A DNA stretch of 64,000 bases from Rufibacter radiotolerans (GCF_001078055.1 NZ_CP010777.1:62001-126000), one strand, 5' to 3'; positions 17,258-26,672 are shown, counted from the first letter of the stretch. The notes: generated by a model from the sequence alone, not told the origin. Program-made: numbers and translations.

Positions 17258-19726
17258 ATGTACACTAAACTCCTTCTGCTACTAGCCATGCTTTGGCTCA
17301 TCTGTCTCGCGCCGGTGGTGCGGGCCCAGGAACTGGAAAAGTATGAACTCAAAGGCATAGTGAAGGGGGCCAAAGGCGAACTCTTGCCGGCGGCCAACCT
17401 GCAGTTGGTCAAAGACCCGGGGCAGGCGCTGGTGAAAGTAGAGGTCACGGGCCAGGATGGGTCCTTCCTGTTCAGTAACTTACCGGCAGGGCAGTACAAA
17501 CTGATGGTCTCCCACTATGACTATGCGCTGTATACATCTTCGGTCCTGAACCTCACGCAGAATACCAACCTGGGAGCCCTGGTGTTGGCCGAGCGGGCCG
17601 TGGCCCTACAGGAGGTGAAGATTGAGGCCCAGAAGCCGTTTGTGGAGCAGCACTTTGATAAGACCGTGCTTAACGTGGAGAACAGCATCACGGCCGCCGG
17701 AAGTACGGTGCTGGAGGTGCTGGAGAAGGCGCCCGGCCTGGCGGTAGACCAGAACGACAACATTAGCATGCGGGGCCGCGCCGGGGTAATGGTCATGATC
17801 AACGGGAAACGCGTGCCTATGTCTGGGACTGAACTGGCCACTATGTTGCGGGGCATGAATGCCAATGACGTGGCCAAGATTGATTTAATCACCAACCCGT
17901 CCTCTAAATATGACGCGGCCGGAAACGCGGGCATCATTGACATCAAGCTCAAGAAAGACAGCCGGTTGGGAACCAATGGCAGCATTACCTCTTCTGTGGG
18001 CTACGGCGAGTTACCCAAACTAAACCAGGGCCTGCAGGTAAACCACCGGGCCAAAGATGTGAACGTGTTCGGGTCTTATAACTATGTGCACCGCAAGGAT
18101 TTCAACAAACTGGACATTTACCGGGAGTTTTTCACGCCCACCTCTGAGCGGCGGCTCATTGGGGTGAATGACCAGAAGAACCTGTTCTCACACCAGATCA
18201 ACAGCCACAACGCGCGCCTGGGCTTTGACCTGAACCTGTCGCCTAAGACCATTGTAGGGCTGGTAGGAAGCGGCATTTTCACTGACATTAACCGCACCAC
18301 CGCTAACCAATCACAGTTCTTTGACAGCCAGCGGCAGTATGACAAGTCTACCATCACCAACGCGCTCAACGGAACCAACCGGAACAACCAGTCACTTAAC
18401 TTCAATATAAAGCACACCATTGACAGTACCGGCAAAGAGATAAGCGCAGACGTAGATTACGCGGCCTTTCAGTCACATGACCGCCAGAACTTTGTGACCC
18501 AGTATTTTGATACAGATAAACCCATGCCCGACTCTCTGTTGCACGGGAACCTGAACGGCGAACTGACTATTAAATCGGCTAAGGTAGATTACACGCAGCC
18601 TTTGAAAGCCATAGAGGCTAATCTGGAGGCCGGCCTGAAAAGCAGTTTAGTGCACGCAGACAATAACCTCCAGTTTTTTGACAGAACCCGCGGGCGCAAC
18701 ACCCTGGACCTGAACCGCAGCAACCACTTCATTTACCGTGAGAGCATCCATGCGGCCTACGTGAACCTGAATAAGAAATGGGCCAAGGCGAGCCTGCAAT
18801 TGGGGCTACGGGTGGAGAACACCAACGCCGACGGGCAACAGCTCTCAGATGGGCAAACCTTTGACCGCGCGTATACCCAGTTTTTCCCGAGCGCCTTTGT
18901 GGGCTACAAACTAAACAAGACGCATGACGTGGGGCTTTCCGTGAGCCGGCGCATTGACCGCCCAACCTATAACCAGCTGAACCCTTTCGTGTTCTACCTG
19001 GACCCCAGCACCAAATCTTCCGGTAACCCTTTCCTGTTGCCCCAGATGACGTATTCGTTTGAGTTTACCCACACGTTCAAAGAAAAGTACGTGACCAAGC
19101 TCAGCTACAGTCGCACCACAGATTACATAGTGTCTGTGTTGGCCCCAGAGCAGCGCCCAGTACCAGACCCTAACCCAGGGCAGATTCCGGTGGTGATTCA
19201 GCAAGACCGCAACCTGGCCCAGTTCCATTACTATGGGGCCAGCTTCTCGGTGCCTATTTCTGTGGCAAGGTGGTATACCAGCACCAACAATATTGAAACG
19301 TACTATGGCCTCTACCAGGGGAATCTGGCCAATACCGCCCTTAGAAGCGGCCGGCCTACTTTCTCCATCAACTCTACCAACACGTTTCAGTTGCCCAAGG
19401 ATTGGTCTGCCGAGGTGATCGGGATTTACCGGGCCCGTGAAGTCTACGGTTTCCTGGATCTGCAGCCCATCCGGTTCCTGACCCTGGGGGTTCAAAAGCA
19501 GTTCCTGGATAAGAAAGCCAACCTGAAACTCAATGTCACCGATGTGTTCTACTCTAATAAGGTACGGGCCACTACAGCCCTGACTGGCTACATGGAGAAC
19601 TTCTACCAGCGCCGTGACACCCGCGTAGCCACGCTCAGCTTCACCTACCGCTTCGGGAAAAACCAGGTGGCCCCTTCGCGCCGCCGGACCGGTGGGGCAG
19701 AGGAGGAAAAACGCAGAGCCGGTTAA
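17258..19726 (+). CDS. Outer-membrane beta-barrel protein, TonB-dependent-receptor-like
   Basis: An 822-residue exported protein with a signal peptide ending near VVRAQ. A carboxypeptidase-regulatory-like Ig domain covers about residues 25-110 (LKGIVKGAKGELLPAANLQL). A plug-like domain follows at about 125-225, with VLEVLEKAPGLAVDQNDNISMRG and IDLITNPSSKYDAAGNAGIIDI. The rest is a long beta-barrel ending in VATLSFTYRFGKNQ, then a short basic tail. This is the architecture of the Bacteroidota 'outer membrane beta-barrel family'. No SusD partner lies beside it, so it is not a typical glycan-uptake pair and the ligand is unknown. A terminator follows the stop. Confidence 0.85.
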   Translation: MYTKLLLLLAMLWLICLAPVVRAQELEKYELKGIVKGAKGELLPAANLQLVKDPGQALVKVEVTGQDGSFLFSNLPAGQYKLMVSHYDYALYTSSVLNLTQNTNLGALVLAERAVALQEVKIEAQKPFVEQHFDKTVLNVENSITAAGSTVLEVLEKAPGLAVDQNDNISMRGRAGVMVMINGKRVPMSGTELATMLRGMNANDVAKIDLITNPSSKYDAAGNAGIIDIKLKKDSRLGTNGSITSSVGYGELPKLNQGLQVNHRAKDVNVFGSYNYVHRKDFNKLDIYREFFTPTSERRLIGVNDQKNLFSHQINSHNARLGFDLNLSPKTIVGLVGSGIFTDINRTTANQSQFFDSQRQYDKSTITNALNGTNRNNQSLNFNIKHTIDSTGKEISADVDYAAFQSHDRQNFVTQYFDTDKPMPDSLLHGNLNGELTIKSAKVDYTQPLKAIEANLEAGLKSSLVHADNNLQFFDRTRGRNTLDLNRSNHFIYRESIHAAYVNLNKKWAKASLQLGLRVENTNADGQQLSDGQTFDRAYTQFFPSAFVGYKLNKTHDVGLSVSRRIDRPTYNQLNPFVFYLDPSTKSSGNPFLLPQMTYSFEFTHTFKEKYVTKLSYSRTTDYIVSVLAPEQRPVPDPNPGQIPVVIQQDRNLAQFHYYGASFSVPISVARWYTSTNNIETYYGLYQGNLANTALRSGRPTFSINSTNTFQLPKDWSAEVIGIYRAREVYGFLDLQPIRFLTLGVQKQFLDKKANLKLNVTDVFYSNKVRATTALTGYMENFYQRRDTRVATLSFTYRFGKNQVAPSRRRTGGAEEEKRRAG

Positions 19727-20077
19727 CAGGCAGTAAGGAAAGCGTAAAAGAGAAAAGCCCAGGTCCAGTAATGGATCTGGGCTTTCTACTTTCAGGTAAA
19801 CCCCGCCAGGCAGTGACTTTTGAAAAATGGGGTTCCTTACACAATAGACAGTAGCAATGAAATTTCAAGAAACAGATCACAGCTAAAGTTTTATTCTTTA
19901 GTAAGAAGTTGTTATATCCTTTGAAGAAAATTTTGAGGTACGAGTAAACAGTGTTAAATAGCTTACATACTCCTTAGTATATAGAGGGAAGAAATAGGTA
20001 GTTCTGAAACTGCACTATTTTAACCCATATGTTGCCTAATGAGAAGAAATCAATAGTTAATTTAAAATATACTGATA
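19727..20077. other. Intergenic region
   Basis: 351 bp. It holds the terminator at 19754-19790. The remainder is A/T-rich with no recognised gene, repeat or clear promoter. Confidence 0.5.
19754..19790 (+). terminator. Terminator after the beta-barrel gene
   Basis: Arms AAAGCCCAGGTCC (19754-19766) and GGATCTGGGCTTT (19773-19785), with one G-T pair, followed by CTACTTT. It begins 28 bp after the stop. Confidence 0.7.
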
Positions 20078-20737
20078 ATGTTTAATCTTGCCTGGGGAAA
20101 CCTGACCATTGGAAAATCTAAAAATAAGTCTGATGCAGGTGTGCTTAACAAAAAGGAATATTTTGATAGAGTCAATTACGTGCGTACGGCCTCTGGTCTT
20201 CGCAAGGCTTTGATGGAGCAAAAGCATTTGTCGTCAAATACGTCGGCGCCTATAGATTTTAAGGGGCTGGCCTTTGGGGCTACCATACGGGCGGCCAAGC
20301 AAATTTTAGGTAAGCCCGAACTGCATGCGAATAAAGAGGAAGAGGTAAGCGGGCATGAAGTTCTTTTTTACTTCTCTTCTCTGGGGTCAGCCAGGGTAAC
20401 CGAATGCCTTCATTTTTTGAATGGCCGTTTCATCATGGCCCAAACCATTATCAAACGACCTAAGCCTGAGAAAACCAAAGCAGTGCTTGCCTCGGTGCTG
20501 GAACAGTATGGCTTGCTGAAAGATATCACAGAAGGTATTACCCCTGAAGGCTTTTTCCCAGTCTGTGACCAGTCCCGCAACCGGATTGAAGTCCATTATG
20601 CCTTTGATCTGATGCTGACCTACGTGACCGGAGACGCAGATGTGTTTTCATTGGTAGAGGCGGCGCCGGCCCAGGAGTGGTATAAAGGATCCTTCCTGCG
20701 CAACGCATTCCGGGAACACTTGGTCCGTTACGTATAG
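20078..20737 (+). CDS. Protein of unknown function
   Basis: 219 residues, not recognised. It has no signal peptide or membrane segment. It looks like a soluble alpha/beta protein with charged, Lys-rich helices at the N-terminus (about residues 10-50) and FKGLAFGATIRAAKQILGKPE at about 60-80, which resembles helical packing rather than any known motif. It starts with ATG after an A/T-rich leader. A perfect 27-bp inverted repeat begins 37 bp downstream and probably ends transcription. It may be a lineage-specific protein. Confidence 0.7.
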   Translation: MFNLAWGNLTIGKSKNKSDAGVLNKKEYFDRVNYVRTASGLRKALMEQKHLSSNTSAPIDFKGLAFGATIRAAKQILGKPELHANKEEEVSGHEVLFYFSSLGSARVTECLHFLNGRFIMAQTIIKRPKPEKTKAVLASVLEQYGLLKDITEGITPEGFFPVCDQSRNRIEVHYAFDLMLTYVTGDADVFSLVEAAPAQEWYKGSFLRNAFREHLVRYV

Positions 20738-20773
20738 CTCTTATAAGGATAGAGAACCCCTTATTCTATAAAT

Positions 20774-20832
20774 AGTCCCCTTTACGCAAGACGCCTGATT
20801 CTAACAATCAGGCGTCTTGCGTAAAGGGGACT
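20774..20832. repeat. Perfect 27-bp inverted repeat
   Basis: Arms 20774-20800 and 20806-20832 are exact reverse complements around the loop CTAAC. There is no T-run inside; CTCTTTTTAATG follows. It could end transcription of the gene at 20078-20737. The stem is longer than a normal terminator and unrelated in sequence to the GTTTT/GGCC family. Confidence 0.8.
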
Positions 20833-21283
20833 GCTCTTTTTAATGCCCCTTGGTTGCAAAGGCTAGCCTAGACCTTAAACATTGACCTATTTCCTGAAGT
20901 GAACAAATAAAAGAATAATTGTCATTCTGGCAGCCGTCTGCTTTTTTAGTAAGCAGCTAGCTCTAGTGCTTACCTAATAAGGTGATAAAAACTGCGTTAA
21001 AAGGCCTAGAAAGCAGTTTTTTATCATAAAAGGCATAAGAAATAGACTTTTAATGGTTATATGGGAAGGCGGAACAAAGATTAAATCAAGTTTTTGCCAG
21101 ATATGGCTATTCCATCTCACCATACTAAGTTCTGATTTGATTGGGAAAGGATAATATTTTCACTGATTAACCTAACTTCTAAAATGTGGATAAATATTTT
21201 TCCTTTTAAAAGTGCCTTTAAACAGAGAATAAGGCTATTTTTTGAAAAAGGTTCCCAAAAAATATATTTTTTTATACAACGTC
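20833..21283. other. A/T-rich intergenic region
   Basis: About 450 bp with no convincing ORF. A 63-codon minus-strand ORF at 21117-21308 has no start context or recognisable protein features. The region ends at the promoter of the TPR gene. A small RNA cannot be excluded but nothing specific is seen. Confidence 0.4.
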
Positions 21284-21315
21284 TTGTTTTAGTTAATAAC
21301 CATTGCATATATTTG
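21284..21315 (+). promoter_or_regulatory. Bacteroidota-type promoter of the TPR gene
   Basis: TTG at 21284-21286 and TATATTTG (consensus TAnnTTTG) at 21308-21315, spaced by 21 bp. It lies about 100 bp upstream of the TPR gene start. Confidence 0.55.
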
Positions 21316-21415
21316 TCTCATTCTTCTACGGTATTGAAATATTTGATGCCTAAAACAAAGTAGTTCGTATTACGTTCATAGAAACTTTAGTAATCCACCC
21401 CAGATAATAAAAGTG

Positions 21416-22027
21416 ATGAAAGTTTTCAAAGTAGTTTCGTTTGTGTTTGCGTTCATAGCCCTGACTTTGCAAGGGGTTGCAGCCAATGATATGACTTCTG
21501 CTACTGAAAACTCCTCCAAAGAAAAAATCAGGAAGATTACCCAATTGATCAAAAGAGAGCCCGCCAACAGCCAGGCTTACGCAGATCGTGCTTCTGCTAA
21601 AATGGAAGCGAAAGACGTGTTTGGTGCCATCCATGATTTCTCTGCGGCCATTAACCTGAGCAAAGAAAACAATGCTCAGTACCTGTTGGGCCGCGGAAAC
21701 GCTTTCTTAGAAATTGGTGCCTACAAAGAAGCTTTGAAAGACTTTAACGTGGCATTAGAGAACACTTCTTCTGCTGAGCTACTTTACGGACGCGCCGTAG
21801 CTGCTTACTTTCTGGATGATTATTTTGGAGCGCTGCGTGACCTGGACCAGGTAATTGCCGTTGCCCCTAACCATCCAAAGGCTTTATATAACAGAGCCGT
21901 AGTGAAAATGGAATTGAAACAACTAGACGGCGCTGCCGAAGATCTGGAAAGCTTCCTTTCCCATTTCCCTAACCATTTAGAGGCAGAAAGAGCATTGGCT
22001 GCGGCAGATGCTGCCTTGCAAAAGTAA
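21416..22027 (+). CDS. Exported tetratricopeptide-repeat protein
   Basis: About 203 residues. I use the ATG at 21416, because the GTG at 21413 directly before it adds only one residue. The signal peptide is MKVFKVVSFVFAFIALTLQGVAA. Residues about 45-200 form about five TPR-like helix pairs (for example AYADRASAKMEAKDVFGAIHD, AQYLLGRGNAFLEIGAYKEA, PKALYNRAVVKMELKQLDGA; each shown in part). TPR arrays bind partner proteins, here probably in the periplasm. The partner is unknown. A second small exported protein gene follows 90 bp downstream. Confidence 0.85.
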   Translation: MKVFKVVSFVFAFIALTLQGVAANDMTSATENSSKEKIRKITQLIKREPANSQAYADRASAKMEAKDVFGAIHDFSAAINLSKENNAQYLLGRGNAFLEIGAYKEALKDFNVALENTSSAELLYGRAVAAYFLDDYFGALRDLDQVIAVAPNHPKALYNRAVVKMELKQLDGAAEDLESFLSHFPNHLEAERALAAADAALQK

Positions 22028-22117
22028 AACCGTTTTCTGCCCATACCCGCAGAAAGCCCCTTCAAACGTATTCATTTAAAATATTTATAACCTAACCTCC
22101 CAAACTAAACCGTAATC

Positions 22118-22513
22118 ATGAAAAACTTTTCACTCGTTCTTTTCTTTTTCTTTGCCCTTGTAGTTAGTGCTGTTGCCCAAGATGCTCCTGCTTCTTCTGA
22201 GGCAGTTGACAAAGCTTCTACTTCTGTATCCCGTTTAATGGTACAGTCAATGGGTCTGAATGAGAGTGAGTACATCCAAATCAAAGCGTTGAACCAAGAT
22301 CGTTTGGCCAAGGCTGCTGAGGTAGCTAAAATGTACAGCAATGATACTGAGATGCGTGATGCCCGTTTGAAAGAAATTGAAGGCAACTTTGAGTCTGACC
22401 TGTTCAAAATCCTGAACGCCCGTCAAGTGGATGCCTACGCCGCCTTCAAAGCCAGACCAGAAGGAAACTTCCTTTCAATGGTTAACCAGGTAAGCAAAAG
22501 CAGCAAGAAATAA
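22118..22513 (+). CDS. Small exported helical protein of unknown function
   Basis: 131 residues with a signal peptide (NFSLVLFFFFALVVSAVAQ). The mature part is helical and polar (LNESEYIQIKALNQDRLAKAAEV, in part). It resembles the small exported Spy/LTXXQ-like or DUF-type helical proteins often seen in Cytophagales, but I cannot assign a family. It follows the TPR gene on the same strand and ends before a bidirectional terminator. Confidence 0.75.
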   Translation: MKNFSLVLFFFFALVVSAVAQDAPASSEAVDKASTSVSRLMVQSMGLNESEYIQIKALNQDRLAKAAEVAKMYSNDTEMRDARLKEIEGNFESDLFKILNARQVDAYAAFKARPEGNFLSMVNQVSKSSKK

Positions 22514-22531
22514 GGAGTACCTATTTCTGCC

Positions 22532-22577
22532 ATAAAAAAGAGGAGGCCTGCAGTTTTGCAGGCCTCCTCTTTTTTAT
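22532..22577. terminator. Bidirectional terminator
   Basis: 21-bp perfect arms (22532-22552 and 22557-22577), loop GTTT, with an A-run on the left and a T-run on the right. It serves the small exported protein gene on the plus strand and the RNA methyltransferase gene on the minus strand. Confidence 0.85.
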
Positions 22578-22637
22578 GCCCTGTTGGTTAAGTGACGCGG
22601 GGCTTGTACAAGTACTTGAAAGAAACTGTTTGGGTCT

Positions 22638-23180
22638 TTACTCAACCGCGTTTTTAAGGGTCTTGCTTAATACATCCCAGACTACTACCCCCACGGTCAC
22701 CGAGATATTAAGTGAGTGCTTGGTTCCGAACTGAGGTATCTCCAGCACCCCGTCGGAGGCCTGAATCACCTCTTCCTCCACGCCAAACACCTCATTCCCA
22801 AAAACAAAGGCATTCTTGCTGCCAGCGGCCGGCTGAAAATCTGTAAGAGAGATACTGCCCGCCGCTTGCTCTACCGCCCAAACCTGGTAGCCTTGCTGCT
22901 TCAGGGCCTCCACTGCCTCCAGCGTTGAGGCCACGTGCACCCATTCCACTGATTCAGTGGCGCCCAGGGCCGTTTTATGGATTTCCTTGTTGGGGGGTGT
23001 GCCGGTAATACCGCAGAGGTAAATCTTCTCCACGGCAAAGGCATCGGCGGTCCTGAACGCCGACCCCACATTATGCAGGCTGCGCACATTATCCAAAACC
23101 AGAACCAACGGATTTTTTTGCTTATTTTTGAAGTCCTCCACTGAATCTCGTTGGAGTTCCTCCATGCTTAACTTTCGCAT
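22638..23180 (-). CDS. TrmH/SpoU-family RNA methyltransferase
   Basis: SpoU-type (SPOUT) enzyme that 2'-O-methylates a ribose in tRNA or rRNA with S-adenosylmethionine. Motif 1 is VLDNVRSLHNVGSAFRTADAF (in part: VRSLHNVGSAFRTADA). Motif 2 is AFVFGNEVFGVEEEV. Motif 3 is IPQFGTKHSLNISVTVGVV, the knotted SAM-binding end. 180 residues is the short, single-domain form. The exact RNA target cannot be told. It stands alone on the minus strand, divergent from mutS. Confidence 0.88.
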   Translation of the reverse strand: MRKLSMEELQRDSVEDFKNKQKNPLVLVLDNVRSLHNVGSAFRTADAFAVEKIYLCGITGTPPNKEIHKTALGATESVEWVHVASTLEAVEALKQQGYQVWAVEQAAGSISLTDFQPAAGSKNAFVFGNEVFGVEEEVIQASDGVLEIPQFGTKHSLNISVTVGVVVWDVLSKTLKNAVE

Positions 23181-23241
23181 AACGGTTAAATTTCCGGCAG
23201 CGCCGAATGAACAGCAAAGGTAACACTTAGCGACGAGAGAT

Positions 23242-23280
23242 GCGTTTTGGGCCTGTTTTTAAGAAAACAGCCTTAAAACG
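23242..23280. repeat. GTTTT/GGCC palindromic intergenic repeat
   Basis: GCGTTTTGGGCCTGTTTTT and GAAAACAGCCTTAAAACG around AA. It is the first of two copies in front of mutS. Read as protein it gives RFGPVFKKTALK. Confidence 0.82.
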
Positions 23281-23317
23281 TAAACAGAAACTGCAACATA
23301 GGGAAAAGAGGGGAGGG

Positions 23318-23355
23318 CGTTTTGAGGCCGTTTTTAGCAAAACAGGCCCAAAACG
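23318..23355. repeat. GTTTT/GGCC palindromic intergenic repeat
   Basis: CGTTTTGAGGCCGTTTTTA and CAAAACAGGCCCAAAACG. It is the second copy in front of mutS, only 37 bp after the first. Confidence 0.82.
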
Positions 23356-23462
23356 GAAAATCAGAAAGAAGAGAAATGGCTCATGTGGTGCCAGGGGAGA
23401 TAGAAAATGCTCTACCCAGATAGCACATCAGCACATTATCCATCATAAGCATAGTAAGAATT

Positions 23463-26096
23463 TTGGCTACAACCGCAGAGTTCAGCGCCACGCCGCTGAT
23501 GAAACAATACAATGCCATCAAGGCCAAACACCCGGGCGCGCTGCTGCTCTTCCGGGTAGGGGACTTTTATGAGACCTTCGGCGAAGACGCGATCAAGGCC
23601 AGCAAGATTCTGGGCATCATGCTCACCAAGCGCGGCAACGGATCTGCCTCAGAGACCGCCCTGGCCGGCTTCCCGCACCACTCCCTGGATACCTATCTGC
23701 CCAAACTGGTGCGGGCGGGGCAGCGGGTGGCTATCTGTGACCAGTTGGAGGACCCCAAAACGGTGAAAGGCATTGTGAAACGCGGCGTGACCGAGCTGGT
23801 GACGCCCGGCGTGTCCTTCAATGACCAGGTGCTGGAGCAGAAGCGGAACAATTATTTGGCGTCTTTGCACTTCGGGAAAGACAGTATGGGCATTGCTCTC
23901 CTGGATGCCTCTACCGGCGAGTTCATGCTGGCCCAGGGCGATGCCGGGTACGCCGCCAAGCTGCTCCAGAACTTCAGCCCCGCCGAGGTCTTGTTCTGCA
24001 AAGGCAAGAAAGAAGCGTTTTTCCAAGGCTTCGGGCCCGATTTCTGCCATTACGCCCTGGATGAATGGGTGTACAGCTATGACTTTGCCTGGGAAGCGCT
24101 CAACAAACAATTCAACACCAAGTCGCTGAAAGGCTTTGGCGTGGAGGGCCTCACTGAGGGCATTACCGCCGCCGGCGCCATCCTGCATTACCTGGCCGAG
24201 ACCCAACACCATGACATGCGCCACATTTCGGCCCTGGGCCGATTGGAGGAAGACAAATACGTATGGTTGGACCGGTTCACGGTACGTAACCTGGAACTGA
24301 TTTACCCGCAGCACCCCGAGGGCGTGCCGCTGATTGATATCCTGGACCATACCGTCACGCCCATGGGCGGCCGCCTTCTGCGCAAGTGGCTGGTGTTGCC
24401 CCTCAAAGAAGCGGCCCAGATTCGTCGGCGCCTTGACACGGTAGAGGCTTTGCAGGCCCGTCCGGAGTTGTCGCAGGACATCCACCATTACCTCAAGCAG
24501 ATCAGTGACCTGGAACGGCTTATCTCTAAAGTGGCGGTGCGCCGCGTGAACCCGCGCGAGCTGCTGCAACTGGCCCGCGCCCTGGAAGCCACCTTGCCTA
24601 TCAAAGAATTGCTGGCGGTGAGCGGCGTGCCTGCCCTGCAAAAGCTGGCCGACCAACTGCTGCCCTGCGAAGCCATCCGGGACGAAATCCAGACCATCCT
24701 GAAGCCCGACGCGCCCATGCTCACCCACCAGGGAAACATGATCCAGACGGGCATAGACGCGGAACTGGATGAGCTACGGGCCATTGCCTTCTCAGGCAAG
24801 GATTACCTGCTGCAGATTCAGCAGCGCGAGGTGCAGAACACTGGTATTTCATCCCTGAAGATTGCCTATAACAAAGTGTTTGGTTATTACCTGGAGGTGA
24901 CCCACGCACACCGCGACAAGGTGCCTGCCAGTTGGATACGAAAGCAGACCCTGGTGAACGCCGAGCGCTACATCACCGAGGAACTGAAGACCTACGAGGA
25001 GAAAATCCTGCACGCCGAGGACCGCCTGTTCGTGATTGAGCAGCGCATCTTCAATGAACTGGTGCTGAGCGCCGCCGAGGTGGTGCCCCAAATCCAACAG
25101 AACGCCCGCGCCCTGGCTATTCTGGACTGCCTGGCTAACTTCGCGCGGCTGGCCGCGCAGAACGGCTATGTGAAGCCCGAAGTGGATGAGAGCACGGTGC
25201 TCAACATTAAACAAGGCCGCCACCCCGTTATTGAAAAGCAGTTGCCTCCTGGTGAGCGCTACGTACCCAATGACATTCTATTGGACAACGAGGAGCAGCA
25301 GATCATCATCATTACCGGGCCCAACATGGCCGGTAAAAGTGCCTTGCTGCGTCAGACGGCTTTGATTGTGCTCATGGCGCAGATCGGCTCTTTCGTGCCC
25401 GCCGAGGCCGCGCAGATTGGGGTCATTGACAAGATCTTCACCCGCGTGGGTGCCTCAGATAACCTGAGCCGAGGCGAAAGTACGTTCATGGTGGAGATGA
25501 CCGAGACGGCCAGTATTCTCAACAACCTCTCTGACCGCAGCCTGGTCTTGATGGATGAGATTGGCCGCGGTACCAGCACCTATGACGGTATTTCCATTGC
25601 CTGGGCCATTGTAGAGCACCTGCACAACGCGCCTAAGGGTCGGGCCAAGACCCTGTTTGCCACCCACTACCATGAACTGAACCAACTCACCGAAGATTTT
25701 CCGAGAGTGCGCAACTTCAACGTGAGCGTGAAGGAGAGCAACGGCAAGATTCTGTTCATGCGCAAACTGGTGGAGGGGGGAAGCGCCCACAGCTTCGGGA
25801 TACAGGTGGCGCAGATGGCCGGTATGCCCAACAGCGTAGTGATACGGGCCAGCGAAATCATGCACCACCTGGAGCAGGAGAAGATTGCGCACCCACACCA
25901 GGACCCGCAGGAAACCCTAAAAAGCCTGCCCAAGCAGCCCTACCAACTCAGTATGTTTGAACTCAACGACCCTCAGCTGGTACGCATTAAGGAAATGTTT
26001 GAGAAGCTGGATATCAATACCATTACCCCGGTAGAAGCCTTGCTAAAGCTGAATGAGCTGAAAATGCTGGTGGACGGCAAGAAGGAGAAAGCTTAG
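23463..26096 (+). CDS. mutS: DNA mismatch repair protein MutS
   Basis: MutS binds mismatches and starts repair. The mismatch-reading Phe-x-Glu is in LFRVGDFYETFGED near residue 37. The C-terminal ATPase has Walker A (GPNMAGKSALLRQTAL), Walker B (LVLMDEIGRGTSTYDG) and the HYHEL dimer region (FATHYHEL). The helix-hairpin/dimer end is present. The start is a TTG at 23463, giving 877 residues. An in-frame stop at 23445 limits the start. The first ATG at 23499 would cut 12 residues, and the TTG keeps the usual ETPLMKQY-like N-terminus (here FSATPLMKQYNAIK). Two palindromic repeats lie upstream. Confidence 0.96.
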   Translation: MATTAEFSATPLMKQYNAIKAKHPGALLLFRVGDFYETFGEDAIKASKILGIMLTKRGNGSASETALAGFPHHSLDTYLPKLVRAGQRVAICDQLEDPKTVKGIVKRGVTELVTPGVSFNDQVLEQKRNNYLASLHFGKDSMGIALLDASTGEFMLAQGDAGYAAKLLQNFSPAEVLFCKGKKEAFFQGFGPDFCHYALDEWVYSYDFAWEALNKQFNTKSLKGFGVEGLTEGITAAGAILHYLAETQHHDMRHISALGRLEEDKYVWLDRFTVRNLELIYPQHPEGVPLIDILDHTVTPMGGRLLRKWLVLPLKEAAQIRRRLDTVEALQARPELSQDIHHYLKQISDLERLISKVAVRRVNPRELLQLARALEATLPIKELLAVSGVPALQKLADQLLPCEAIRDEIQTILKPDAPMLTHQGNMIQTGIDAELDELRAIAFSGKDYLLQIQQREVQNTGISSLKIAYNKVFGYYLEVTHAHRDKVPASWIRKQTLVNAERYITEELKTYEEKILHAEDRLFVIEQRIFNELVLSAAEVVPQIQQNARALAILDCLANFARLAAQNGYVKPEVDESTVLNIKQGRHPVIEKQLPPGERYVPNDILLDNEEQQIIIITGPNMAGKSALLRQTALIVLMAQIGSFVPAEAAQIGVIDKIFTRVGASDNLSRGESTFMVEMTETASILNNLSDRSLVLMDEIGRGTSTYDGISIAWAIVEHLHNAPKGRAKTLFATHYHELNQLTEDFPRVRNFNVSVKESNGKILFMRKLVEGGSAHSFGIQVAQMAGMPNSVVIRASEIMHHLEQEKIAHPHQDPQETLKSLPKQPYQLSMFELNDPQLVRIKEMFEKLDINTITPVEALLKLNELKMLVDGKKEKA

Positions 26097-26136
26097 AAGA
26101 GTTCTAAGTTTATAGTCCTAGATCAGGTGGCAAAAT

Positions 26137-26176
26137 CTGTTTTGGGCCTGTTTTTCAAAAAACAGGCTCAAAACAG
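26137..26176. repeat. GTTTT/GGCC palindromic intergenic repeat
   Basis: TCTGTTTTGGGCCTGTTTTT and AAAAACAGGCTCAAAACAG around a short AT centre, 40 bp after the mutS stop. Confidence 0.82.
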
Positions 26177-26250
26177 AAATTCTCTTCGCCCCTCCTGCGG
26201 CAAAGCGCCCGTTGAGGGAGGGGAAGGGGGATTGATACAGTAGAAGCGAG

Positions 26251-26290
26251 GCTGTTTTTGGTCCGTTTTCCTAAAAACAGCCTTAAAACA
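26251..26290. repeat. GTTTT/GGCC palindromic intergenic repeat, degenerate
   Basis: GCTGTTTTTGGTCCGTTTTC and CTAAAAACAGCCTTAAAACA. This is the last copy before the tRNA genes; no clear copy is found again until 40749, beyond the integrative element. Confidence 0.72.
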
Positions 26291-26375
26291 CTCGGCTGGC
26301 AGAATTCAGTAGTGAATTTTTCTCCCTGATACTCAGAAACATTCCTCTTTTTGAAGATTTTTTTAGGCCAGACTC

Positions 26376-26405
26376 TTGACAAAAAGAATTTTGTGCGTAC
26401 CTTTG
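26376..26405 (+). promoter_or_regulatory. Promoter of the tRNA genes
   Basis: TTG at 26376-26378 (within TTGACA), 19-bp spacer, and TACCTTTG at 26398-26405, matching the Bacteroidota TTG-N19-TAnnTTTG pattern. It ends 34 bp before tRNA-Gly. Confidence 0.75.
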
Positions 26406-26439
26406 TATCACTAATTCAAACAGCGGATTAGTAAAAAAC

Positions 26440-26512
26440 GCGAAAGTAGCTCAGTTGGTAGAGCGCGACCTTGCCAAGGTCGAGGTCGCGGGTTCGAACC
26501 CCGTCTTTCGCT
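26440..26512 (+). tRNA. tRNA-Gly (anticodon GCC)
   Basis: 73-nt cloverleaf. The acceptor GCGAAAG pairs with CTTTCGC. The D arm is GCTC/GAGC, the anticodon stem is CGACC/GGTCG with loop TTGCCAA, and the T arm has TTCGAAC. CCA is not encoded. Confidence 0.95.
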
Positions 26513-26588
26513 CAAAGATAAAAGACGTTGCCTCGGTGACGTCTTTTCTTTATCTGCCTATTTCATTTCTCACCCGAGAAATGAGGTC

Positions 26589-26672
26589 GCCGGGATGGTG
26601 GAACTGGTAGACACGCAAGACTTAAAATCTTGTTTCCATTAGGAAGTGCGGGTTCGATTCCCGCTCCTGGTA
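26589..26672 (+). tRNA. tRNA-Leu (anticodon TAA)
   Basis: 84-nt class II tRNA with a variable arm (GTTTCCATTAGGAAGT region). The acceptor GCCGGGA pairs with TCCTGGT. The anticodon stem-loop is AAGACTTAAAATCTT with TAA, and the T loop is GGTTCGATTCC. Its 3' end is the attachment site of the integrative element that follows. Confidence 0.94.

Noticed and set aside
21117..21308. 63-codon minus-strand ORF
   Set aside because: A/T-rich intergenic DNA, no start signal, overlaps the promoter region of the TPR gene.
23649..24728. 359-codon minus-strand open frame
   Set aside because: It lies wholly within mutS, has no recognisable protein features and is explained by the codon bias of the host gene.
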